This document shows positions 24,285 to 34,542 of a DNA stretch of 64,000 nt, piece after piece. Numbering within the stretch: the stretch's first letter is position 1; every line of letters begins with the position of its first letter. Made by a program: the position numbers and the translations under genes. Source of the stretch: Penicillium oxalicum (lineage: Eukaryota > Ascomycota > Eurotiomycetes > Eurotiales > Aspergillaceae). The notes beneath the pieces were generated by a model. That model saw only the letters and a program-made list of their open reading frames with translations, was not told the origin of the DNA and ran no database searches. Location: the NCBI RefSeq assembly GCF_001723175.1, contig NC_064650.1, positions 5,146,001 to 5,210,000 on the forward strand. Direction: 5' to 3'.

Positions 24285-24961
24285 TTCTGAAAATTTTTTG
24301 CGTTTTGGACATTTCCATATCTAGGCATTGATTGTGGTTGATTCTTTCCCATCTTGAAAACCTAGTCACTCCTTCAATCCCCTCCAGAATTGCTCGTCTT
24401 TTGCCCTGTTCTCTTATCATCCTCGTGTACGTGCGCAATGTGTGGCTGCAATGCGCTTGCTTTTGCTCGACAGGGTCTGGACCCAACGACGGTATATCTT
24501 TAAGCTAGATGATGTTCGCCTCTTGTTTTCATCTGCAGCGGAAAACGAGGTACATGTTCCGTTGCGTTGCTGCAATGCGTTCGGCCTTTCTATCGGGCGG
24601 TCTACTCTTTCTCTCTTTCCTTTTTTTTTGTTCTTGAAAAAACTAGATGATCATCGAAAAAGAGTGGACGATAACTATGAGAGATGTATCTCTTTGATTC
24701 TATTCTTTGCAGATGGATCTACCGTGAATCGGGGAGATGAAATGTCCGGATTTCTTCAACTTCAAATCCATTAAGTTACACATACTCTCTCTCACCCCTC
24801 AACTCACTCAAATCAGCGATTCGGAACAGAAGTGGAGGTTCCAATCTACCATGTGACATGACTAGTTGTTAGTCCTTTGAGGAAGCCTTTTCTCTGTGTG
24901 CCGAATCCGGGCGGTAAACAAGGATTATCCTTTATAAATAGACGCGAGTTGAGAAAGAGAA

Positions 24962-24973
24962 GGGGGGGGGGGG
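24962..24973. repeat. Poly-G tract (12 G)
   Basis: Twelve consecutive G read directly on the plus strand within a purine-rich stretch. Confidence 0.95.
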
Positions 24974-25226
24974 AGGGAGCGTGGTACATACAATTGACGC
25001 CCGGAACAGCTTGAACTCATGAGATTCAATAAAAAAGAGAGGTGCCTCCTATGGACGACGAAATCAAAGAATCATTGATATGGATGAGGTAAAAGGTAAC
25101 ACCTTAACGTCTTGAACAATGCCCTCTCTAGTCAGGCACCTCCCTTACTATATAGCATAGTTGAAACCGACCCCGGCTGGGCTTGACATGGACTGAAACA
25201 AGGTCTGGGATGAAAGTTTATAGCAA

Positions 25227-25265
25227 TATATATATATAAATATATATAAATATATATAATTATAT
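25227..25265. repeat. TA/TATA-rich microsatellite
   Basis: Imperfect (TA)n with regular AAA interruptions, directly visible. It lies between two convergent 3' ends. Confidence 0.9.
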
Positions 25266-25429
25266 ACAAGAGCGAACCTTGAGCCAAAAGAACATGACTA
25301 CCTCCTAGATGCGCTGCGCCTACCAAGTCATCATGCCGTGGATGAAATCTGCCGTATAAAAGTCGTTCCATGCAATTTGATCCCTTGCTGCGCCATAGTT
25401 ACTCGATCCAGCGCTCGGCTCTCCAGGCC

Positions 25430-27751
25430 TCAATAGTAGTACCCTCTCCACCAAACAGCCATACAAGCCGCGACGACCAAATCCAACATCTTCAACCCTT
25501 CATCCTCAATGACCAATTTGCCCAATTTGGCACTCTTGCCTCGGATTCCACCACCTGCTAATTCCCGCGCCAACGAAAAGTCCAGTCGATCTTCATCCGA
25601 GTCGGGCCCTCCACTGCTTGTGCTCCCGCTGCGGAGGTGGTGCTGATGCTGGTTCTGGTTCTGGTTCGGTGAGGGCGGGTACTGGTGCCGAAATTCGCTT
25701 TGGCGGGAAAAGGCGGATCGGAAGGAGGTGCGGCGTGTGGGCTGGCCGTGACTGGAAGATGCGCGGGGATGATCGGTTGGAGAGGATGATTGGGAATAGA
25801 GGCCGGATCCGGATTGAGCGCGTGGACGGGTGAGTTTGCCCGTGGTGAGAAGTTGGGAGATGGAGTTTCGTTTGGAATTGGGGTTGGATTCGGAGCTTGA
25901 CAGGCGCGGGAAGTGACGGGGTGAAAGTGCACTGGGGCTGGCATGAGGTGCTCCGGTATGAGGATGAGGTTGATTGCCCTGTTGAGCGTGCTGGCTACGC
26001 GAGGCTTGATAATGTAGACTGGCCGCTTGGAAGGGCATGTTGAAACGAATCTCCGCAACGGTCACTGCCTGGTTGCCGTCGCCGCCGCCGCCGCCTTGTG
26101 AGACGTGTCCAGGGGTGGGGATCATGTGTTTGCATTTCAGACTGCGGCCATTGACGCTGGATGAGAACGTGCAGATGCCATTCCAGGGCGAATTGAACAC
26201 GTAGTACCCGCTCTTCAATTTGGATCCTTCAGGAAGATGCCCAGTACTCGTATCCATGACGCCGCGAGGGCCACCGTGGGGATCTCCAAATTGCCGCGAG
26301 ACGCACAGTTGACGGCGGAATTTGCCTGAGCCAGATGGCTGCGACTGCCCCCCCGGTGGAGGATGTCCGCTGGACGACGCGTTCTTGATGGCCGCAGGTA
26401 TCGAAGACCCTGGTGACTGGAACATGCCCGGTGGCAGATTCGCAGCCAGGTCTGCTAACGAGAGCGTTTCGCGAGACCCCGCAAAGCGATTGTATCCAGG
26501 CGTGGAAATCTCAATATCGACGGCATTGCGATCTATCCGAGGTGTAGATATGGTTGCCACATTCCACTGCGTCCCAGAGGTCGGATCGCGCCGGATCAGC
26601 GTCAGGCGAAATCCTGCGTCACTGTGATGGACATGTACTGGTCGTGGCTGACGGCTGGGAGACTGCTCGGGGCTTCGATTTGGTGAGCGAGAACTGTTGT
26701 GCGACCAACGAGGCAGTAACTGCGGCCGACTGGCATCGAGACTATACCGACCAGCGGCCATGGTCTCAACCTTTTCTCTCCACACCTCTTTACTTCGACT
26801 CGGTGCATTTTGCACGTGGTTGGCAAAAGTACTCCACCGATTCCCCTTCCTAGATTGCTCGTCATTGATGGAGATTTCTTGAGGGACAGGAGTCTCACTG
26901 GCGGGCAGTGAGGGCAACGGTCGTCGAGGAATTGTGTTGTTGACCGAGTCCACCGACCCGTCCCTTGGCTCACCCTTGACTAGTTCAGGTACCGTCATAG
27001 TCGTGGTGATCTGCGGTACGCTGACCAAGGGTACCTTTTCCGCGGAGGCCTGCGATCCAGGCACTGGCCGGCGGGGCACTGGTTGCAGGCCGACTTTCTC
27101 TTGCGCGGGCAGCAACAGTGCCTTGGCCGCCGCCGCGCCGCAGCACCACCACCATTCGGCTCGCTTTCCGGGCCTGAAGATGTGTGTTCACGGCTGATCG
27201 GTTTTCGGCGCAACTTGTTCAGCCGAGCAAAATCACGTTGCGCAGTATCGCCCGACCCCTCCTGCCCATGAGATCGTTGCTTCTCGCGCTCGAGCTCCAC
27301 TTCTTCCAGCAGCGCATCATCTTCGGGTGTTGCGACATGCAGGTAATACAGGGATGCATTGATCGCCTCCGCCGAGACACTCGATTTCGTGGGTGGCTTG
27401 ACGGGCGAGAGGAAGATATCTGTCGCATATGCATGCATCCCGCAGTTAGCGCTTATCCTAACTGTGCATTTGAAGATCGGGTCTTCAATATTCTCTTTGT
27501 GCGCGAGCCGACATCGCCAACGTCAAACCTAGGCCACAGTCCTGACGAGACGAGACAAGCCTCCGCGGCGGAATGGGAGTTGACTCACCTTGGCTGCCGG
27601 GCACCCTCACGATGTACAGCTCCAGGGGGTCATGCTTTTCGTGGGTGGGATTGCGCGGATATGCGGGGGGATTGGCGGCGATGGCGGTGATGGACGACAG
27701 CGAGCGAGCTTCGACGGGGGGTGGAGAGGTGACCATGGAACTCGGAGACAT
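25430..27751 (-). CDS. Conserved-looking fungal protein of unknown function (one-base frameshift)
   Basis: Exons 27589-27751 and 25430-27419. I do not recognise a family. Visible features: a start region MSPSSMVTSPPPVEARSLSS, a charged helical segment (EEVELEREKQR), a low-complexity Ala/Gly run, a long disordered Ser/Pro-rich middle, one better-folded block with Trp/Cys residues (GYYVFNSPWNGICTFSSSVN, then LKCKHMIP), a His/Gln-rich stretch, and a terminal hydrophobic segment (MLDLVVAACMAVWWRGYYY) that could be a C-terminal membrane anchor. The reading frame changes within a (GCG)n run at about 27126-27142: upstream frame ...EPNGGGAAAR, downstream frame ...AAKALLLPAQEK. The exon total is one base short of a multiple of three, and one extra G in the run would join the two frames. 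The function cannot be inferred. Confidence 0.75.
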
Positions 27752-28927
27752 GCTTTAAATGTACAAGGCAGGGCCGTCTCGCGGGGGTGTAGCCCCCAAA
27801 ATCGGCGGAGGAGCAGTGTCCGGTCAAACGCTGAATGCTGAAGACGATGGGACGTGGAATATCCAAAAAGCTAAACTGGTGCAGAGGTTCCGCGAAGAGA
27901 GCGGGATGTTGCAAAGTATGTAGGGCCGGATTCTTTCCGGCAAAGCCAAGCTCGAAGGAGTAAACAACTCACAACACACACACGGGCACCTCGACAGGTC
28001 GTGTGAGCGACAGTCACGAACTGGACCCGCAGTGATGGAGTCGTCCTACGTAAGTGCCGACTGGACTATCCTGCACTTCCGCTCTACACATCAGCAGATT
28101 GAATGGGGCCTTGTTTATTCTTTCAACCACCAACTTCTACTACTGGGGGCACAAACTGCAGTTGAGTATATGACGCCCTACCTATGAGAGGCATGACGAA
28201 GCCCAAGTATGCGTACGCCGGGAATTAGGCTGCACTGGAGACGTTGGATGCAAGGAGATGGGCATTCTTGCAGTGTGGACTGGAGTGGCCAAAGCTCCAG
28301 ATTGAGCGTAGTGTGGCGCAGTCCATCGGTGGCGTCGCCAGGCACCGACGAAACGATCGACTAGGAGAGAAGAACGAGACGGGTTCGAGTCGTATGAGTC
28401 CAAAAGGAAGAGGAGTCGACAAGTGAAAAAGACAAAAAAAAACTATTTGGAAGACAAGTCGGTCGCATACAGGATGAGAGTAATGGTCAAATTGAACAGC
28501 AAGTACATCTGAGTCCAAAGAACGTTCGTGTGGTTGAGCAGCTGGTATCTGCCGGTGAGAATTACAGAAATGGTGAATGAGCAACATCCGACGTCTGGGA
28601 CAAGACAAAAGAGATGATGAGAGACGGCCAAGGCACGTGCTCTGAGGAAGAACAGGTGATCGCACTCGAGTCAAAAAAAAAGAAAAGAAAATAGGTTCCC
28701 TCCTAGGCGACGAGATTCATTTGACGAGACGGGAATGCAAGGGAATTGAGCCTGACAATCAGGCAAAGGACGGAGAGTAAAGAGAGGGAGAGAGAGAGAA
28801 TGTATGTAAAATCCCAAAGAAAAACTCCAATGGAAACCCATCACAGAAACGCCCTGGGGAATGAACCATGTCCAATGTCCAAAAAAAAACAATAAAAGAA
28901 AAGAAATTAATGAATGTCCAAGCATCA
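27752..28927. other. Intergenic: promoter of the unknown gene and 3' flank of bsd2
   Basis: No gene is supported. A purine/pyrimidine-skewed tract (28670-28920) adjoins the bsd2 stop codon and looks like 3' untranslated sequence. A 149-codon minus frame at 28225-28674 has no domain and was not accepted. Confidence 0.6.
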
Positions 28928-30254
28928 TCAGACTACGGTCTCAGATCGTTCTCCTTCCGCGATGACTGGTACACCCAATCCTCGATCGGGACTCTGCAAC
29001 ACGAGCTGTTCGTGACGTCGGGCACGGAGGAAGTCGCTCACAGCACGAATCAAAATAAACCAGCCCACGATCATGAGCACGTAGGAGATCCACTCGTTGG
29101 TGGTGATACCAGAGAGTGCGCCGCCGTCACTGCCACCGCCCGTTCCCACCGAGTTGGGATCAAAATTGTGGCTGTTGGGATCCGGTGGAGGGACATACTG
29201 GTCACTGCCACCGTCACCAGACGAGTCACTGCCACCCTTCATATAGAACCCCCACTGAACGAGCGTGAGGCCGAGACCCGCTCGACTGCCGTTCTTCGCG
29301 GCGTGGGTGGTGTGCAAGAGATAGGTCAACAAAAACCCGACCAGCTGGAAGGACATGGATATCATGGCATTCCACACAAAGGAGAAGACTGACCCGACCG
29401 GCAGCCCATCGACATACACCTCATCAGAGGAGATGCCGGGCGCAACGATCGTCGTCTCCCAATAGGGCGGGGTCGCATCGGCAGCAGCTTCTTCGTAAGA
29501 CTAGACGACCAACTTTCTGTTAGCTCAGATACACAGAGAAAGAGAGGAAATGTAGCATGGTATTCATCATGCACATGGGACTAGGAATAGACTCACCGGA
29601 GGCAAATCTTCAGTCTTCTCGCCCCGTTCTGGCTTGGCGGCCAAGTTGGCGAACACTCCATCATTGGACGGAGCCACGGACCGACCGCTTCCCGCAGTGG
29701 GTGTGGTAAAGGTCGGCAGGATTGTTGGACGGCGCGATAATGGTGTTATGCGAGGTGGTTCCTGTCCATTTATTCGAGCATCGGAGGAAGAATATGCGGA
29801 CGGTGCCGGCTGACCATAGCCGCCATGTGATCCGGTGTCCGGACTGCCACGCATCAACCGCTGCCGGTCGTCGGGCTCCTCGTCATCATCCGACTCATCA
29901 CCATCACCAAAGGCATCGGCCAAAGTCTGATCATTGTCATCATGGACCGAGTCGCTGTGAAGAAGTCGTCGCGAAGACGGTGAAGTCGACCGAGATCCGG
30001 AACGGAACGAGGGAGGCGGAGAGTTTGGAAGACCGTCGCTTCTGCGGGTAGGATTTAACGGATAAGAATGAGAATCGTCATCTTCATCCTGGGCATTCAC
30101 CTAGATGTCAAGTATGCCAAATCAGTTCAACGTGTCCAGTCACCGCGACTTGGGTGAGCGAAGGCGAGGCGGAGCCACCTTGGTGAGAAGGGGATCAGCG
30201 GGATGAGGGGGCCACGAGAGGATGACGAACCCGTTGATAGCGCTGCGAGCTCAT
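28928..30254 (-). CDS. bsd2: Bsd2/Ndfip-type Rsp5 (NEDD4) adaptor membrane protein
   Basis: Members of this family recruit the HECT ubiquitin ligase Rsp5 to membrane cargo such as metal transporters in the secretory/endosomal pathway. Exons 30231-30254 (8 codons, MSSQRYQR), 29597-30100 and 28928-29500 give 366 aa. The N-terminal half is Ser/Asp-rich and disordered. The Rsp5-binding PPxY motif (DLPP|SYEEAAAD) is split exactly by intron 2. Three hydrophobic segments follow: VGSVFSFVWNAMISMSFQLVG FLLTYLLH, GLGLTLVQWGFYM, and ISYVLMIVGWFILIRAVSDFL, the expected Ndfip arrangement. The start was moved to the short upstream exon because its MSSQRYQRV beginning matches the family style and the GT-AG pair is good. 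It is head-to-head with a bc1 assembly factor-like gene. Confidence 0.88.
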
Positions 30255-30799
30255 GACGAGCTAGGCAGGAAGAGTGTGTACGCAGGGAGGCAGCAAAGGG
30301 TCGGCAAAGAGAACGAAATCGAAAGAGGGCGAGGAAGGGAAATGGAGGAGAACGAAGACTTGACTAATGACCGAGCCAGGCGGAACGTGGGATATGCTGT
30401 AGAATCACCGGGAATCATGGGCACGGCGTCGAGACCGTGAAGAGGAGTCTCCGGTGTGGCCTGAGATCTGCCTGAGGCGAGGCCAGAACGTAAAGTACCG
30501 GGACTCCTCAGCAGTCACGACTTACGCTGTTCCGATCGGGCACAGCTGAGTGGTCGTGACCGGCGGAGGCAAAAGGTGCGCTGATTAAGCAACAGCTGGG
30601 CCGGGCTTGGCGTGGATCGGATCTGATCGCAGCAAGTGGCAGAGTAGTTCATGTCATCGAACTTGTGACCCAGTCAGGACTCTCTGTGGTAAAACTACAG
30701 TCTTGCCTGGTCCACCACATCCACACTGATACCGTGTCGGTGCCCAAAGACTCAAGTCGTCATCTACCTCGCTCACATCAATCTTACCGACTGTTGACC
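30255..30799. promoter_or_regulatory. Divergent promoter between bsd2 and the Cbp6-like gene
   Basis: The 545 bp lie between two oppositely oriented ATGs. I see no strong element beyond pyrimidine-rich sequence before the plus-strand ATG. A bidirectional promoter is inferred from spacing. Confidence 0.55.
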
Positions 30800-31333
30800 A
30801 TGGCCAAACCTCAGGTACGCATCGCATGGCCTTGTACTGTCGCTTGAACCGCGAGCCTCGCAATAGGACCCCGTGACCTTTTACTTCTTTCTTTGCAAAA
30901 GATCGAAAACGAGCCAACTGAACTGACAATCTCAACCCAGTCCCTCAACCCGCGGTCCCTTCAGACTCGCCTCTCCCACATCCTTCAGCACTGGCCCAAA
31001 GATGCGGTGCGACCGGCTTCAGTCTCCGTGCAGACGTACATTCAACGCCAGCTCGGCGAGAATCAGACCCCCAACACACCCTCTCAATCCCAATCCACAT
31101 CCGAGGGTGCACCCAAAGCCATTCCTCCAATTTCCGAGTCCTCTGTGAACGCTCTGTCCGCACTATTGGAAAATCGCTTTGCCAACAAATTTCCGCTGTC
31201 GCAGAAGATTCGCTATCCGGCGAGTGACCCAGAGTATTATGACAACTTGATTCGGGAATTCGAAGAGGCGCCAAACCGAGACTGGTTTGGCCGGTTGCGC
31301 AAGCGACTAGGGGGTTTGTTGCGACTGCAATGA
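30800..31333 (+). CDS. Cbp6/UQCC2-like cytochrome bc1 assembly factor (predicted)
   Basis: Small protein of 148 aa from exons 30800-30814 (MAKPQ) and 30902-31333. The first conserved block is RLSHILQHWPKDAVRP, the second LLENRFANKFPLSQKIRYPA followed by DPEYYDNLIREFEEAP. This WP-D-RP / N-R-xxYPL / P-x-YY arrangement resembles fungal Cbp6/UQCC2 proteins, which bind newly made cytochrome b with Cbp3/UQCC1 and support complex III assembly in mitochondria. There is no cleavable presequence visible, which is normal for short proteins of this group. The identification is from motif pattern, not a search. The neighbouring genes (SCOT, NDUFA11-like) are also mitochondrial. Confidence 0.6.
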
Positions 31334-31839
31334 TGGTCAAACAGGAGGGGGCTTTGTCGGAACTGGTGCTTTTCCAGTCGTTGACGTGTATGAATACGGA
31401 TTTTCAGGTGCTCTTCTGGTTCGAGAGGTTTCTAGTGATTTTTTGTTGCGATAGAGCGAGGGATATGGCAGGTTCATCCTCAACACTGTAACATTACTTT
31501 TTGATTCGAATTGAGATAATACCGCTCATGATCTTATGATCGTTCTTTGGGTTCTAATGAGAGGCATCTTCTGTTCGGTGGCTGACTTTCTCTCGAAATG
31601 AAATTTCTTTTCTCGTGGTGATCAGATAAAAGAAATACGGGGTATTCGTGAAACGATGATTCTCAGATGAGCTTGTACAGTGTGTCACGGATATCATCCT
31701 CGGTAAACAAAACCAATCAAATGCAACGCTGGGGGGGGGGACAATCGAACAAAAGTGCTGAGGTATAAATATGGAACAAAAGGCCACAACGGCACTCGCG
31801 GGGGGGGGGGGGGGGGGAGTTTTTCTTTTTTTGCAAAAT
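31334..31839. other. Intergenic between convergent genes, with two long poly-G tracts
   Basis: 3' ends of the Cbp6-like gene (+) and SCOT (-). Contains G10 at 31731-31740 and G18 at 31800-31817, the latter about 20 bp beyond the SCOT stop codon, where it would be poly-C in the SCOT transcript's 3' UTR. Confidence 0.7.
31800..31817. repeat. Poly-G tract (18 G)
   Basis: The longest homopolymer in the window, read directly. It lies just downstream of the SCOT stop (minus strand). Confidence 0.95.
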
Positions 31840-33468
31840 TTACAGCATAGGCTTCAGGTCGTCAGCAACCTTGAAAGGCGCTTCCGTCTTGGCCTTGACC
31901 TCCTCCACTGTCACACCCTCGGCGATCTCAACCAGCGTCAAGCCATCAGTGAAGTCGACATCGAAGACGCAGAGATCGGTGATGATGCGGCTGACGCAGG
32001 CGGGTCCCGTAAGAGGGAACTCGCACTGCTTGACAATCTTGGGGTTACCCTTCTTGTCCGTGTGTTCCATGGTGACGACCACCTTTGTAGCCGAGGGGTT
32101 GGAAACCAGGTCCATGGCGCCACCGAAACCCTTGATCTTTCCGGGAAGCATCCAGTTGGCCAAATCACCCTTGGCGCTGACCTGCATAGCGCCAAGGATG
32201 GTCAGGTCGATGCGTCCTGAGCGGATCATACCGAACGACTCATCGCTGCCAAAGACGGAAGCACCAGGCTTCAAGGTAACGGTCTCCTTGCCTGCGTTGA
32301 TGAGATCGGGGTCCTCCTGTCCCTGCTTGGGGTAGGGGCCCAGACCGAGGATACCGTTCTCAGACTGGAGAGTCACCTCAACGGAGGGGTCGACAAAGTT
32401 GGGAGCCAACATGGGCATGCCAATTCCGAGGTTGGCGTACATGCCGTTCTTGAACTCCTTGGCAGCGCGACGGACGATGCGCTCACGCTTGCTCGCGGTA
32501 TCACCCTTGCCCAAGGCTGAGGTGTCGGCGCCTTCCTCCTTGGCAAAGGTGTACTTCTCAATCTTCTTCTCGGTGGTGCTCTGGATCACACGCTTGACGT
32601 AGATGCCGGGCAGATGAATCGCAGCAGGTTCAATCTCACCCGGCTCAACGATGTGCTCCGCTTCGACAATAGTCATCTTCGCATTGCGTCCCATGGCGCC
32701 GTTGAAGTTGGCCGCCGCGTAGCGGAACTGGCAGTTGCCCAACTTGTCGGCCTTCCAGGCCTTGACAAAGGCATAGTCACCCTTGATCGCCTCCTCCATA
32801 ACGTAGCTCTTGCCATCAAAGACTTTGGTGTCACGGGCTTGGCTGTAAAGAGCAACGGTGCCGTCGCTGTTGTGGCGCAAAGGAAGGTCTCCCGTCTGGA
32901 CCACGGTACCAAAGGCAGCCGGGGTATAGAATGCAGGAATACCCGCGCCGCCGGAACGACAGCGCTCCGCAAGGGTGCCTTGCGGAGTGAGTTCGAGCTC
33001 AATCTCGCCGGTCAAGTACATGCGCTCAAAGGTCTTGTTTTCGCCGACGTAACTGGCAATCATTTTTTTGATCTGCTTGGATTGCAGGAGGAGGCCCAGT
33101 CCAGAGCCATCGACACCGGCGTTGTTGCTCACCACGGTCAACCCCTGGATCGAGGAGTTTGCCCGAACCGCATTGATGAGTGTGTCTGGCACACCACAGA
33201 GTCCGAACCCACCTGCCAGTAGTGTAGAGTTGGACTTCATGTCCTTTGTGGCCTCCTCCGCAGATGCAAACACTTTGTTGATCGCAGCTCGGCGCAGACT
33301 GCTCGAAAAGTTGCGTGCCAGGAAGCGCTGATGCTGGAAGGGGAAAAAGTCGTCATTAGCTCGGTTCTCTGGACGGTGGTTTTGAATGCGACACGGCGGA
33401 CATACCTTGATCGGGTCTGAAGAGAACTGGCGCGCCAGGCGCAAACACGTCGCTACTTGGGACGGCAT
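31840..33468 (-). CDS. Succinyl-CoA:3-ketoacid CoA transferase, mitochondrial
   Basis: Transfers CoA from succinyl-CoA to acetoacetate, opening ketone bodies (and in some fungi acetate/propionate-derived acyl groups) to metabolism. Exons 33406-33468 and 31840-33333 give 518 aa. Residues 1-40 are Arg/Ser-rich ([24 protein letters not shown]), a mitochondrial presequence. The alpha half has the glycine motif [16 protein letters not shown]; the beta half begins near [20 protein letters not shown]; the catalytic glutamate is E346 in [11 protein letters not shown]. Length and the fused alpha-beta order match the eukaryotic enzyme. The single intron (33334-33405, 72 nt) is free of stops and a multiple of three, so an unspliced message would add 24 residues to the presequence region. 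It is convergent with the Cbp6-like gene. Confidence 0.95.
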   Translation of the reverse strand: MPSQVATCLRLARQFSSDPIKVCPPCRIQNHRPENRANDDFFPFQHQRFLARNFSSSLRRAAINKVFASAEEATKDMKSNSTLLAGGFGLCGVPDTLINAVRANSSIQGLTVVSNNAGVDGSGLGLLLQSKQIKKMIASYVGENKTFERMYLTGEIELELTPQGTLAERCRSGGAGIPAFYTPAAFGTVVQTGDLPLRHNSDGTVALYSQARDTKVFDGKSYVMEEAIKGDYAFVKAWKADKLGNCQFRYAAANFNGAMGRNAKMTIVEAEHIVEPGEIEPAAIHLPGIYVKRVIQSTTEKKIEKYTFAKEEGADTSALGKGDTASKRERIVRRAAKEFKNGMYANLGIGMPMLAPNFVDPSVEVTLQSENGILGLGPYPKQGQEDPDLINAGKETVTLKPGASVFGSDESFGMIRSGRIDLTILGAMQVSAKGDLANWMLPGKIKGFGGAMDLVSNPSATKVVVTMEHTDKKGNPKIVKQCEFPLTGPACVSRIITDLCVFDVDFTDGLTLVEIAEGVTVEEVKAKTEAPFKVADDLKPML

Positions 33469-34542
33469 GATTAGATATTTGCGATTGACAGGAATATACA
33501 CTGTTCAGAATCGTTCGTCTGAGAAAGACGAAAGGGAGAGATCACGTCTGATCTTAAGTGATGGAGTGCGGTGGATGCGGAGAAGTTGTCGGCAGGTGGG
33601 CGGGCTTATAGTCCCGGACAGCGGCAATGACGGCGGAAAGAAAGCCGGATATTCTCTTGCGTTGGGCCTAAACATTTCCCCGGATAGTTCCCCGCACGAA
33701 GCCGCAATGTCTCTCCAAACCCTCTCTCACGCGACCTGGCCGCAATTAAAAGTTTACCTGGAGAGGCTTTAATCAGATACGATGGTACAAAGATATAGGA
33801 CAATCGTTCAAAGCGTGCTTGATCGCCCGGTGCCCAGCCAGACTAAGGACATTTCCTTATGATTCGATTCTTATGGCTGGGAAGTGGCCCACAACTGCAT
33901 CCGTCCAACTGTGACAACAGCCGAGTTGACAGCCGATCCGGTTTCCGATCCGCGGGCCGCTGACCCAAAAAAGGCGCCTACAGCATATATGCCTCAGGCA
34001 GCAATGACCAACGGGTGGACTGGACGCTTCATTCAATCGCCCGATGTGGGTATAGCCATCCAGTATCAACAAGCTATGTACTCGAGGGTTACAGAACGAG
34101 GAAGCTGTAGGTGTTTTAGCCGGCGATTCTCCTGCAAAGACATCGTCTGCAACAGATGGTACAATGTGGAATCTACGGGTGTTCGTGACTCATGTTGCAG
34201 TATTTGGAGAATTCCTCTTCAATGCTTGCCATGGATTAATCGGTGAATCATGGTATCGCTTATCTTATGTGCACGAACATAAGATGTTTAAACCTATGCA
34301 GAGATATCCCGAACGGGAAGCAGAGCCGCAATTCGGAAATCCAAAAGCAAAGTGCAGACGTCCTGCCGCCTTCACAAGACGGCACAAGGACTGAGTGGAA
34401 ATTGTTACAAAACGAGGTGGATATGCCCTGCCCGGGGCCCCGGGAACAGCACAACAGGCGAATCAATCCACGGCTGGTCTAATCGCGCTCAAGGATCGGG
34501 AAATCGTGGACCTTCGCCTTTCCTGACTGACGCTGAACTTGC
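33469..34542. other. Intergenic: SCOT promoter and Ubp2 3' flank
   Basis: No gene is supported. A palindrome-like sequence near 34260-34290 (CTTATGTGCACGAACATAAG) is visible but unexplained. Confidence 0.6.

Larger units (their letters stand above)
24285..25429. other. Intergenic between convergent mpkA and an unknown gene
   Basis: Holds both 3' ends, a 12-G run (24962-24973) and a TA-rich microsatellite (25227-25265). No gene is supported. Confidence 0.65.

Noticed and set aside
28370..28410. GGTTCGAGTC box resembling a tRNA B box
   Set aside because: The flanking bases form only a three-base-pair T stem and no A box or acceptor stem was found. Similar hits near 4494, 31411, 46263 and 59310 failed for the same reasons.
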